Part shown: piece after piece, positions 1 to 7,127 of the stretch
How positions within the stretch are numbered: position 1 is the stretch's first letter
Layout: every line of letters starts with the position of its first letter
Assembly: GCA_910584215.1 (NCBI GenBank)
Contig: CAJTYI010000017.1
Coordinates: 1-40,670 of the forward strand
Direction of reading: 5' to 3'
DNA: 40,670 bases
Origin: an uncultured Roseburia sp.
Lineage (GTDB): Bacteria; Bacillota; Clostridia; Lachnospirales; Lachnospiraceae
The notes under the pieces: model-generated
Seen by the model: only the letters and a program-made list of their open reading frames with translations
Told to the model about the DNA's origin: nothing
Databases searched by the model: none
Made by a program: the position numbers and the translations under genes

Positions 1-311
1 CACCTGCCACTATGCTGCCTACCGGGCGCCGCATTTACGCTGTGAATATAAAAGTTTTGTATCACTTCCGATAAAACTGATTTGTATATTTATTCATTTT
101 GATGATATCAAGTAAAACGGCTAAAAAACTATACTTTATTATAGTGAATATCTTCGTAATATACAATCTTAATGTTTCGTTTGATAAGACAGAGCCACCT
201 CTTCCTGCGTTAGATGTTAATAAAACGGGCCAAAAGGGAAAGCGTCGTTGGTAGATTTCTATTGCCGCATCATATATAATTTGTATTAACAAAACACAGG
301 AGGTGTCGTTT
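1..311. other. Left-edge region without a confident gene
   Basis: No gene can be supported here. One plus-strand frame is open from base 2 to a TAA at about 108 and could be the last ~35 codons of a gene starting outside the window, but its translation resembles nothing I recognise. A minus-strand frame at 62–346 has no ribosome binding site and overlaps the start of the XRE gene. A TATAAT hexamer at 275–280 could be the -10 of the XRE promoter, but no matching -35 is visible. Confidence 0.4.
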
Positions 312-767
312 ATGAGTTTGGGAACTAACTTTTTCAATGCCCGCAAAAAATGCGGACTGTCTCAGGAAGATGTGGCACAAAGGCTGGACGTGAGCAGACA
401 AACGATCTCAAAATGGGAACTTGATGAAACCTTGCCTGACATTTGCCAATCGAAAAAACTTGCAAATCTGTATGGATTGTCCTTAGATGAATTGATTGCA
501 TTCGACATGGATGTAAAAGAAATGCAAGATATCATTGACAAGACAGACGATACGATTTCTGAAAAAATTGACTGGACAAAAGCCTGGAGCAAAAAGTATC
601 CGATTCTTGCCACTTATCAAAGCGAAGTTGAGATCTCTAAATATGTAACGGAACTAAACCGGCTGCTGGAAGATTTAGAGAGGAACTATGATTACAATCA
701 ACTGGATGCCTTTCTTGTTTTGAAGGATATTCTGGCGCGTGTGTGGAAGCATCGCAACAATCCGTAA
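312..767 (+). CDS. XRE-family helix-turn-helix transcriptional regulator
   Basis: This 151-residue protein is a small DNA-binding regulator. Residues about 6–60 form a Cro/C1-type helix-turn-helix: the core LSQEDVAQRLDVSRQTISKWE is followed by an acidic hinge and LYGLSLDELIAF, the usual end of the domain. The remaining ~90 residues are charged and probably helical, with no domain I recognise, and may serve dimerisation or ligand sensing. The ATG at 312 is chosen because AGGAGGTG (298–305) lies 6–8 bases upstream; a GTG at 303 falls inside that site. The gene stands alone and faces the minus-strand genes at 977–1662, from which a long inverted repeat separates it. Its targets cannot be inferred. 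The family call is firm, the role unknown. Confidence 0.9.
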   Translation: MSLGTNFFNARKKCGLSQEDVAQRLDVSRQTISKWELDETLPDICQSKKLANLYGLSLDELIAFDMDVKEMQDIIDKTDDTISEKIDWTKAWSKKYPILATYQSEVEISKYVTELNRLLEDLERNYDYNQLDAFLVLKDILARVWKHRNNP

Positions 768-850
768 TCGTGGCGATAGATCAAAGTTCCTTATACCCGC
801 TAATATGGCTTGTTTCTCTGTACGTCCTATAACCTACTAACAGCAAAACT

Positions 851-909
851 AACAGGCGGTAAGAGCAATGCGTCAGGGTACAAATTCCCCATCGCTCTTA
901 CCGCCTGTT
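851..909. terminator. Long inverted repeat, probable bidirectional terminator
   Basis: A 16-base arm at 851–866 (AACAGGCGGTAAGAGC) is exactly complementary to 894–909, with a 27-base loop. It lies between convergent genes, the XRE regulator (+) and the 64-aa protein (−). The T-tracts are short (TTT on plus; TTAGTTTT on minus), so termination is likely but not textbook. A mobile-element end is an alternative reading. Confidence 0.55.
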
Positions 910-976
910 TCGCAGATAGGCAACGAGCCGCCAAAAACACGTTCTGACGTTGGACAAAACAACGACTCTCGTCATA

Positions 977-1171
977 TTAGAACGTACGGTTTAAATCTGC
1001 AATATCCCGCACCAGATTCTGCATTTCTTTCTTAGACTGTACGTTCCGGGCAGCCGAAATGACCTGCTGTTTCTCCTCTTCGGTCATACATGCAAAGTTT
1101 TCCATTGCTTTCTGGTTCATTGCCAGTCCAAATCCAAGCCCAGACGGCAGTGCTGTATCATATTCTACCAT
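977..1171 (-). CDS. Small conserved-type hypothetical protein (64 aa) downstream of spoVAC
   Basis: A 64-residue soluble protein. The start at 1171 is supported by GGGAGGAAAC five bases upstream; the longer open frame to 1246 overlaps spoVAC and has no site. The sequence has an extended N-terminus with LPSGLGFGLAMNQKAMENF, followed by a helix with MTEEEKQQVISAARNV and a helical tail. The pattern 'LPxGLGxxLxxNxxAMxxFxxLxxEEKxxxixxAr' is one I associate with short clostridial hypothetical proteins and, weakly, with the C-terminal helical segment of YdeI/OmpD-associated proteins. It starts 29 bases after spoVAC ends and probably shares its transcript, so forespore expression is an inference. No function is assigned. 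Confidence 0.75.
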   Translation of the reverse strand: MVEYDTALPSGLGFGLAMNQKAMENFACMTEEEKQQVISAARNVQSKKEMQNLVRDIADLNRTF

Positions 1172-1200
1172 TATAAGTTTCCTCCCTGTATGCTCTGCTT

Positions 1201-1662
1201 CTACATCCACATCTGAAAAATCCAGTAAATGACCCCCAGAATCCAACTGGAAAAGATACCATATAAGATTACAGGCCCAGCAATCGTAAAAATCTTACAG
1301 CCAATGCCAAAAACCTGTCCCTCTTTCTGGAACTCGATCGCCGGCGCCGCCACACCGTTGGCAAAACCAGTGATCGGTACCAATGCCCCGGCACCACCCC
1401 AGTTGGCAATCGAAGGATAAATATTAAAACCGGTCAGCACAACCGACAGCAGGATTAAAAGCATGCTGCACCAGCCGCCCGCCGCGTCTTTATCCAGACC
1501 AAACGTATCCATCCCGATATTTAAGATCCACTGTCCAATGATGCAGATAATGCCTCCGGTGATAAATGCCTTTAACATATTCAGCCATAGATTGTGGGTC
1601 GGCGTCACTTCTTTGACATAACTATTGTACTTTTTTTGCAACTGTTCTTTTTCTTTATCCAT
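1201..1662 (-). CDS. spoVAC: Stage V sporulation protein AC
   Basis: SpoVAC is a membrane protein of the forespore inner membrane, part of the SpoVA channel that moves Ca-dipicolinate into the spore and out at germination. This 153-residue protein has the family features: a charged N-terminus with Y-x-x-Y-V-K-E-V-T-P, several hydrophobic segments, and the conserved stretch GGAGALVPITGFANGVAAPA at about residues 88–107. The ATG at 1662 is preferred over a GTG at 1668 because GGGAGGG (1669–1675) gives normal spacing only for the ATG. No spoVAD or spoVAE follows, although these normally form a set with spoVAC; the next gene encodes a 64-aa protein. It is therefore an orphan copy, possibly additional to a full spoVA operon elsewhere. 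A forespore-type promoter lies at 1763–1791. Confidence 0.93.
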   Translation of the reverse strand: MDKEKEQLQKKYNSYVKEVTPTHNLWLNMLKAFITGGIICIIGQWILNIGMDTFGLDKDAAGGWCSMLLILLSVVLTGFNIYPSIANWGGAGALVPITGFANGVAAPAIEFQKEGQVFGIGCKIFTIAGPVILYGIFSSWILGVIYWIFQMWM

Positions 1663-1762
1663 ACGCACCCTCCCTGCTGCGTCCTTTGCGGTTACGCGAT
1701 GAGAAATTTACACTGGCTCTTTTCCAAACCGCGGCCCAATGCAAAGTATCGTTTCATAATCG

Positions 1763-1791
1763 TAGTATGCGCAGTTTCATACGCGATATTC
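1763..1791 (-). promoter_or_regulatory. Candidate sigma-G/sigma-F forespore promoter of spoVAC
   Basis: Read on the minus strand, GAATA (1787–1791) and CATACTA (1763–1769) are separated by 17 bases. These fit the forespore consensus (GHATR and CATnnTA) well. The predicted start is about 90 bases before the spoVAC ATG. The spacer and -35 lie within an 8-base inverted repeat, CGCAGTTT (1770–1777) and AAACTGCG (1792–1799). Confidence 0.6.
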
Positions 1792-1928
1792 AAACTGCGG
1801 TTCGATATTCTTTTACTTTTTCGCTCATTTCAAAGTCTATCGGCAGCTTATAGCAGCAATTGGGGACGAGATTCCAGATTTTATCGCGCAATTTTATATT
1901 GCAAATAAAGAACTTTTTTATTTTGCGC

Positions 1929-1957
1929 TTGTCATTCGCACGATGCTGGGATAAAAT
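1929..1957 (+). promoter_or_regulatory. Candidate sigma-A promoter of the terD–AIM24 pair
   Basis: TTGTCA (1929–1934) and TAAAAT (1952–1957) are separated by 17 bases, placing a start near 1964, about 37 bases before the TerD start codon. Confidence 0.5.
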
Positions 1958-2000
1958 ACAAAAGAAAACCTATTTTTTAGTCTACACAAGGAAAGGTTTG

Positions 2001-2876
2001 ATGATACTTATGATTCAATTGCCTATGCACAGCACGGGAGCATTTGACCGCGCTTCCATCGCTTCTGTCAACCATTTAAAACCTTCTTCTGCCGTGTCCG
2101 CGGACAATATATTATCCCTAAATACCAGAAAATCTTCTGCCATTCCCGGCAGTCGCGGCACGGCAGGACACACGGAAAATTTCGCACAATCTGTCGCCTC
2201 TGCCGCACACGATGCCCCGGCACCGGATTGCCAGACCAGATCTGCACCTGCTTATCAGACCAGATCTGTATCCGCATCCCGAGCCGTTCCTGTCCCCTCC
2301 ACCGCCAAAATGGCACTTCCGGCTCTTTGCCATCCGATTGCAAAGGGACAGAAAGCCTCTCTCCAAAACGGCAGGCAGCTTTCAAGCATCCAGGCGTGTT
2401 TTGGGTGGAATGTACAAAACGCGGCCTGTGACGTCGATGTCTCCGCGTTTCTGCTTAACAACTCGGGCAAAGTAATCGGTGATTCCTGGTTTGTTTTCTA
2501 TGGACAGACCAAAAGTCCCGACAACAGTACCAGCTTTATCGATCATGCCCCAAATGACAGGGAAATCATCACCATAGATTTCACAAAACTTGATCCCGCA
2601 GTACACAAGATTGCTTTTGTACTGACGATCAACGATGCATTTGAAAAAAAACTGAATTTTGCCATGATTAAAGACGCTTATATCCGCATCATGGACGCTT
2701 CCGACCATAGCGAACTGGTAAGCTTTCGGCTCGAAGAAGCGTTTTCCAACGTCATTTCACTGATGATCGGAGAAATCTATCAATACAACGGCATGTGGAA
2801 ATTTAGCGCTGCGGGAAACGGCCTGGCGAGAGACCTTGCCGGACTGTGTGAATTCTACGGTGTCGAAGTTGTTTAA
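2001..2876 (+). CDS. TerD-family protein with a low-complexity N-terminal extension
   Basis: The C-terminal ~180 of 291 residues form a TerD/tellurium-resistance fold: KGQKASL, then GWNVQN, the metal-site strand DVDVSAFLL (canonical D-x-D-x-S), DSWFVFYGQTKSPD, a REIITIDF strand, IAFVLTIND, and the closing EIYQYNGMWKFSAAGNGL. TerD-type domains bind calcium and occur in stress and envelope-associated systems. The first ~110 residues are Ser/Ala/Pro-rich, unlike the family, and include an 8-residue duplication (QTRSAPAY, QTRSVSAS) encoded by a 13-base direct repeat at 2232–2244 and 2256–2268. The ATG at 2001 follows AAGGAAAGG; an in-frame ATG at 2010 is also possible. The AIM24-family gene follows 30 bases later, an arrangement known from ter-type clusters. 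No TerB, TerC or phosphoribosyl genes accompany it. The specific role is unknown. Confidence 0.85.
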   Translation: MILMIQLPMHSTGAFDRASIASVNHLKPSSAVSADNILSLNTRKSSAIPGSRGTAGHTENFAQSVASAAHDAPAPDCQTRSAPAYQTRSVSASRAVPVPSTAKMALPALCHPIAKGQKASLQNGRQLSSIQACFGWNVQNAACDVDVSAFLLNNSGKVIGDSWFVFYGQTKSPDNSTSFIDHAPNDREIITIDFTKLDPAVHKIAFVLTINDAFEKKLNFAMIKDAYIRIMDASDHSELVSFRLEEAFSNVISLMIGEIYQYNGMWKFSAAGNGLARDLAGLCEFYGVEVV

Positions 2877-2906
2877 CCTACAAAAAACTTAAATCAGGAG
2901 GAGCTT

Positions 2907-3614
2907 ATGTTGACGTTTGAAACTGTGAATGAATTGACTTTGAAAGTAACCTGCACCGGCAACGACGTGCTGATCGCAAAAGCTGGCGCTTTTATCGCCG
3001 GGGACAACGCGGGCAGCAAGAATTACCGCTTTGAAAAACTGTTGCTCGGCCCTCAGGGAAACTTCGCGCAGGCCGCGCTAGGTTCCTTGGTCCGGCGCGT
3101 GACAGGTGAAAATATTCCGCTGATGAAAGTTACCTTTTCCGGCAATTCCGTTACATATTATGCCAACTACGGCCAGCATGTCGTGATCTACAAACTGGCC
3201 TCCGGAGAGGTCGTCTCCGTAGAATCAGAAAATATACTCGCATTTACCCAGGACTGTAAATATGATGTGCGCTTTATCGGATGCGGCGTCCTCTCCCAGA
3301 AAGGCCTAGCCACCACAACACTTACCGGCGTGGGGCCAAACGCCTATGTCGCCGTGCTCTGCGACGGCAACCCGATCGTCTTGAGCAATCTGCAAAATCA
3401 TAATACGATATCGGTGGACCCGGACGCCGTCATCTGTTGGATGGGACAGTCGGGCTACTGCGATCCGCAGATTACGACCGATCTCTCCTGGAAAACATTT
3501 ATCGGGCAGGCTTCGGGCGAGTCTTATGCTTTTGAATGGAACGGCAGCCAGCCGGTCTCAGTGATTATCCAGCCATCGGAACGGCGGGGCGGCATCCGCG
3601 TCGGTATCGACTAA
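2907..3614 (+). CDS. AIM24-family protein
   Basis: This 235-residue protein matches the AIM24 (DUF124) family: a beta-rich fold with internally repeated strands, Gly-rich turns and a basic RRGGIRVGID end. Visible family-like stretches are the early GNDVLIAKAGAFIAG, the central GQHVVIYKLASGEVVSVESENILAF, GVGPNAYVAV, and DPDAVICWMGQSGYCDPQI. AIM24 proteins are named after a yeast mitochondrial protein; bacterial members have no settled biochemical role but often sit beside TerD-domain genes, as here. It has a strong site (CAGGAGGAG) and lies 30 bases after the TerD gene, so both are very likely co-transcribed; the operon ends at the hairpin 3617–3653. No signal peptide or membrane segment is seen, so it is probably cytoplasmic or peripherally membrane-bound. 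Confidence 0.88.
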   Translation: MLTFETVNELTLKVTCTGNDVLIAKAGAFIAGDNAGSKNYRFEKLLLGPQGNFAQAALGSLVRRVTGENIPLMKVTFSGNSVTYYANYGQHVVIYKLASGEVVSVESENILAFTQDCKYDVRFIGCGVLSQKGLATTTLTGVGPNAYVAVLCDGNPIVLSNLQNHNTISVDPDAVICWMGQSGYCDPQITTDLSWKTFIGQASGESYAFEWNGSQPVSVIIQPSERRGGIRVGID

Positions 3615-3616
3615 TA

Positions 3617-3653
3617 AAAACACCGGCATCCTGTTACACGATGCCGGTGTTTT
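3617..3653. terminator. Bidirectional rho-independent terminator
   Basis: AAAACACCGGCAT (3617–3629) pairs with ATGCCGGTGTTTT (3641–3653), with an 11-base loop and A/T tracts on both sides. It serves the converging AIM24 (+) and aspS (−) genes. Confidence 0.9.
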
Positions 3654-3667
3654 ACATTACGTTTTTC

Positions 3668-5455
3668 CTATTCTACTTCTACTATATCAATCCCCAGCTC
3701 CTTTAGCTGCTTATCGTCCACGATACCTGGCGCCTGCGTCATCAGGCAGGACGCGTCTTTGACCTTCGGGAATGCAATCACGTCGCGTATCGAGTCCGCA
3801 TGCACCATGTGCATCACCAACCGGTCGAGGCCGTAGGCGAGACCTGCGTGCGGCGGCACGCCGTACTGAAACGCATCCAGCAGGAATCCGAACTGCTCAT
3901 GCGCAAGCTCCTTGGTAAATCCCAGCACTTCAAACATCTTCTCCTGAATCTCATTCTGGTGGATACGAACTGACCCACCGCCCAGCTCCGTGCCGTTTAA
4001 CACGATATCATACGCTTTCGCGCGCACCGCACCCGGATTGGAATCGATCTGATCCCAGTCCTCCTCCATCGGCATTGTAAACGGATGGTGCATAGCCATA
4101 AAGCGGTTCTCCTCATCCGACCACTCCAAAAGTGGAAACTCCGTAATCCACAGAAAATTGTACTGATTCGGGTCCAACAAATCCAGTTCTTTTGCAAGCT
4201 CTAAGCGCAACGCGCCTAGCACATTCCAGACAATTTTATTCTTGTCCGCAGCAAACAGCAGCAGATCGCCCGGCTCTGCGGCCATCGCCTCCACCAATGC
4301 CCTAAGCTCGTCTTCCGTCATGAATTTTGCAAAAGAGGACTTGTAACTTCCGTCCTCGCCGACTGCGAGATAGGCCAGACCTTTGGCGCCATAGCCTTTG
4401 GCAAACTCCACCAGCTTGTCAATCTTTTTACGCGGCATCCCGGCCTGCCCCTTGGCATTGATGCCGCGGACAGAACCACCGCTCAAAAGCGCGCTGGTAA
4501 ATACGGAAAACCCGCAGTCTGCCACGACCGCAGAGACATCCTTAAGCTCCATGCCAAAGCGCGTATCCGGCTTGTCAGAGCCGAAACGGTCCATCGCTTC
4601 CTGCCATGACATACGCGGCAGTGGGAGCGGTACCGTAACACCGATCGCCTCCTCAAAGACATATTGAAGCAGGCGCTCGTTTACGTCTAGCACATCTTCC
4701 ACATCTACAAACGAGAGCTCCATATCCGCCTGGGTAAACTCCGGCTGACGGTCGGCTCTTAAGTCTTCGTCGCGGAAACATCTGGCAATCTGGAAATACC
4801 GGTCATATCCCGAGCACATCAAAAGCTGCTTATAGAGCTGCGGCGACTGCGGCAGCGCATAAAAATGCCCCGGATGCACACGGCTCGGCACCAGATAATC
4901 CCTCGCCCCCTCCGGCGTTGACTTACAGAGCATCGGCGTCTCAATTTCCAAAAATCCCTCTCCGCTCATAAATTCGCGCATCAACTGTGCCACTTTGCTT
5001 CTGAGCGTCAGATTGCGCTGAATGTCCGGTCTTCTAAGGTCCAGAAAACGGTATTTGAGACGGACTTCATCTTTCGTCTGGCTGTTCTCCTCAATCTGAA
5101 ACGGCGGTGTCTCGGACTCAGAAAGGATGCGGATATCGGAGGCAATGACCTCGATATCACCGGTCTTTAAATGTTCATTGACCGCTGCCGAGCGCTTCTC
5201 CACCTTGCCCGTGACGGCAATCACATATTCGCTCCGCAGGCTCTCGGCCTTTTGATATCCCTCACTGCCGACTGTCTCCTCGTTGAAAACGAGCTGTAAG
5301 ATACCGGAACGGTCTCTCAAATCAATAAAAATCAGACTTCCCAAATTTCTTCTTTTCTGCACCCATCCCATCACGGTAACAGTTTGTCCGATATTCTGAC
5401 TGCAAACTTCGGTGCAGCGGTGGCTTCTGTGTAAACCACGCATTGACTCTGCCAT
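3668..5455 (-). CDS. aspS: Aspartyl-tRNA synthetase
   Basis: AspRS charges tRNA-Asp with aspartate in the cytoplasm. The 595 residues are the usual bacterial length. The N-terminal anticodon-binding OB fold has GWVQKRRNLGSLIFIDLRD; class II motif 2 is in FQIARCFRDEDLRADRQPEF and motif 3 in GLAYGLDRLVM; the bacterial GAD insert lies between them at about residues 290–420. The Leu in RRNLGSLIF, where non-discriminating enzymes usually have His, suggests a tRNA-Asp-specific enzyme. The ATG at 5455 follows GAGGTGA. It lies 133 bases downstream of hisS and is probably co-transcribed with it. The gap carries two mutually exclusive hairpins, one ending beside the ribosome binding site (see the leader feature). 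Confidence 0.98.
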   Translation of the reverse strand: MAESMRGLHRSHRCTEVCSQNIGQTVTVMGWVQKRRNLGSLIFIDLRDRSGILQLVFNEETVGSEGYQKAESLRSEYVIAVTGKVEKRSAAVNEHLKTGDIEVIASDIRILSESETPPFQIEENSQTKDEVRLKYRFLDLRRPDIQRNLTLRSKVAQLMREFMSGEGFLEIETPMLCKSTPEGARDYLVPSRVHPGHFYALPQSPQLYKQLLMCSGYDRYFQIARCFRDEDLRADRQPEFTQADMELSFVDVEDVLDVNERLLQYVFEEAIGVTVPLPLPRMSWQEAMDRFGSDKPDTRFGMELKDVSAVVADCGFSVFTSALLSGGSVRGINAKGQAGMPRKKIDKLVEFAKGYGAKGLAYLAVGEDGSYKSSFAKFMTEDELRALVEAMAAEPGDLLLFAADKNKIVWNVLGALRLELAKELDLLDPNQYNFLWITEFPLLEWSDEENRFMAMHHPFTMPMEEDWDQIDSNPGAVRAKAYDIVLNGTELGGGSVRIHQNEIQEKMFEVLGFTKELAHEQFGFLLDAFQYGVPPHAGLAYGLDRLVMHMVHADSIRDVIAFPKVKDASCLMTQAPGIVDDKQLKELGIDIVEVE

Positions 5456-5460
5456 AATTC

Positions 5461-5511
5461 ACCTCATGCCCGCACTGTATTTTGTCCATCTCAAGTTTGT
5501 GCGGGCACAAA
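5461..5511 (-). promoter_or_regulatory. aspS leader with two alternative hairpins
   Basis: On the minus strand the near-palindrome TTTGTGCCCGCACAAA (5496–5511) can fold on itself. Its core TGCCCGCAC (5500–5508) is also perfectly complementary to GTGCGGGCA (5468–5476), which ends two bases before the aspS ribosome binding site (5461–5466). The two pairings exclude each other, as in a translational switch. No T-box consensus is present. Function is inferred only from the pairing. Confidence 0.4.
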
Positions 5512-5588
5512 CCTGGGAGTGAAAGAGATATCTCCCACTCTTACTTTCTTTTATCTATGCTGAATGAAACAAACGCAACACATCCATC

Positions 5589-6839
5589 CTACGGAGCAAA
5601 AAACTCTACGATCTGCCCGTACCCTTCGGCGGCGAGTTTGTCCTTCTGGAACTTTTTATTTTTGTTCATACGGACAACCAGCACCTGCTTGCCCTCCGCC
5701 CGCTCGGCCTGCGCTTTGGCGATCACGTCGGAGAGCATTTCCGCAGGATACCCTTTTTCGATCAGATATGCGGTCTTTTCTCTCTGATCGGGCACAACGA
5801 AACCACTCTCCATCAAAAGCAGCACTATGCGCTCAAAACCGATGGAAAATCCGCACGCCGGAACGTCATTTCCCGTAAACTTGCCGACCATTTTATCGTA
5901 GCGGCCACCGCCGCCGCAGGCCGCCCCGAGCTCGGGCATGGCGATCTCGAAGATCGTCCCGGTATAGTAACTCATACCGCGCACCAGCGTGGGGTCAAAC
6001 ACCAGTTTAAAGTCGGCCGTCTTTGCCGCCTCCACGCTGCCTATAATCTCTCCCAGGTTTTGCTCTACCTCCGGTTCTAAGTATCCTGCCAGCTCTTGTG
6101 CGAGATAGGAGAGGCCGTTTTCGGCTTTCTCCACGCCGCGAAACAGCGCCAGGTACTTGTCCACCGCATCGTTTGGATAGCCCTCTTTTCGCAGCTCTTC
6201 GGCGACACCGTCAAGCCCGATCTTATCCATCTTGTCCAATATGATAAATACGGTATCATATTCTTCTTCCGAAAAACCGCTGTAGGCCGCCATCGCCTTT
6301 AGGATGCGGCGCTCATTGATGCGGATCTCAAACCGCGTAAAACCCAGCTTGCCGATCGTGGTGGTCGTCGCCAGAATCAGCTCAATCTCCGCAAGATTGC
6401 TCGGCTCGCCGATAATGTCGATGTCGCACTGCATAAACTGACGGTAACGCCCTCTCTGCGGCCTGTCCGCCCTCCAAACACTGCCCATCTGCAACGCTTT
6501 AAAGGGCGACGGCAGGTCGTTGGCGTGGTTGGAATAAAAGCGGGCCAACGGCACCGTCAGGTCATAGCGCATCCCAAAATCCACCAGGTCCGCCTCTGAC
6601 TTAGCCTCCGAAAGCTTTAACTTCTCGCCGCGCTTCATCACCTTAAAAATAAGTTTCTCATTCTCGCCGCCCTGCTTATTGCTCAGATTGGCGATATTTT
6701 CCATACAGGGCGTCTCGATCGGTGTAAATCCAAAACTACGGTACGTCTCTTTGATGACCTGCTGCACATAATCGCGTATCTGCATCTCTTCCGGCAAAAT
6801 ATCTTTCATACCGTTGACCGGTTTTTTACTCAGTGCCAT
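5589..6839 (-). CDS. hisS: Histidyl-tRNA synthetase
   Basis: HisRS charges tRNA-His. The 416 residues fit the bacterial class II enzyme. Visible features are the N-terminal PVNGMKDILPEE, the motif 2 region with GSVWRADRPQRGRYRQFMQCD, the HisA-type motif VRGMSYYTGTIFE, the glycine-rich motif AACGGGGRYDKM and motif 3 ACGFSIGFERI; the C-terminal ~90 residues form the anticodon-binding domain. The ATG at 6839 follows GAGGATGAG. The gene has its own sigma-A promoter at 6951–6979 and a ~105-base leader, so hisS–aspS can be expressed independently of the upstream hemZ. aspS follows on the same strand, a pairing common in Firmicutes. Confidence 0.98.
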   Translation of the reverse strand: MALSKKPVNGMKDILPEEMQIRDYVQQVIKETYRSFGFTPIETPCMENIANLSNKQGGENEKLIFKVMKRGEKLKLSEAKSEADLVDFGMRYDLTVPLARFYSNHANDLPSPFKALQMGSVWRADRPQRGRYRQFMQCDIDIIGEPSNLAEIELILATTTTIGKLGFTRFEIRINERRILKAMAAYSGFSEEEYDTVFIILDKMDKIGLDGVAEELRKEGYPNDAVDKYLALFRGVEKAENGLSYLAQELAGYLEPEVEQNLGEIIGSVEAAKTADFKLVFDPTLVRGMSYYTGTIFEIAMPELGAACGGGGRYDKMVGKFTGNDVPACGFSIGFERIVLLLMESGFVVPDQREKTAYLIEKGYPAEMLSDVIAKAQAERAEGKQVLVVRMNKNKKFQKDKLAAEGYGQIVEFFAP

Positions 6840-6889
6840 AAACTAAACTCATCCTCTCTGTTTTAATTCTGTTCGCATGTTTAATGGGG

Positions 6890-6922
6890 ATGGTTCTCCC
6901 TTTGCTTTCCTGTCAAAGAACC
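6890..6922 (-). promoter_or_regulatory. Hairpin in the hisS leader
   Basis: In the minus-strand leader GGTTCTTTG pairs with CAAAGGGAGAACC, leaving two bulged G, roughly 6890–6922 and about 50 bases before the hisS start. It overlaps a second possible pairing (GGGA with TCCC). There is no T-rich tract, so it is not a plain terminator; it may stabilise or regulate the leader. The T-box core motif was looked for and not found. Confidence 0.3.
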
Positions 6923-6950
6923 TTTTTGCTGTCATTTATCTCTGAAAATC

Positions 6951-6979
6951 ATTATATTTTTGTATGACAAAAAAGTCAA
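6951..6979 (-). promoter_or_regulatory. Sigma-A promoter of hisS–aspS
   Basis: On the minus strand TTGACT (6974–6979) and TATAAT (6951–6956) are separated by exactly 17 bases, giving a near-consensus promoter with a start at about 6944. Confidence 0.85.
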
Positions 6980-7127
6980 GGAACTTTCCATCCTAGCGAT
7001 TATAAACACTGACGGCAAATAATCATAAACGCCGACACGCTCCTACACCAACTCTGAAAACAACAAAATTGCCGCCCCCAATATGACAAGGGCAAAGATA
7101 CCACGATTGCGATCAATTCTTCCATGC

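Larger units (their letters stand above)
1663..2000. other. Divergent intergenic region spoVAC / terD
   Basis: This 338-base gap separates two divergent transcription units and carries no supported gene. It holds the forespore-type promoter of spoVAC (minus), the inverted repeat around it, and a sigma-A-like promoter of the TerD gene (plus, 1929–1957). A longer upstream reading of the TerD frame back to 1860 lacks a ribosome binding site. Confidence 0.6.

Noticed and set aside
62..346. 94-aa minus-strand open frame
   Set aside because: No ribosome binding site, no recognisable family, and it overlaps the XRE gene start.
6840..6950. T-box riboswitch before hisS
   Set aside because: The conserved T-box core (AGGGTGGNACCGCG type) and specifier layout are absent.
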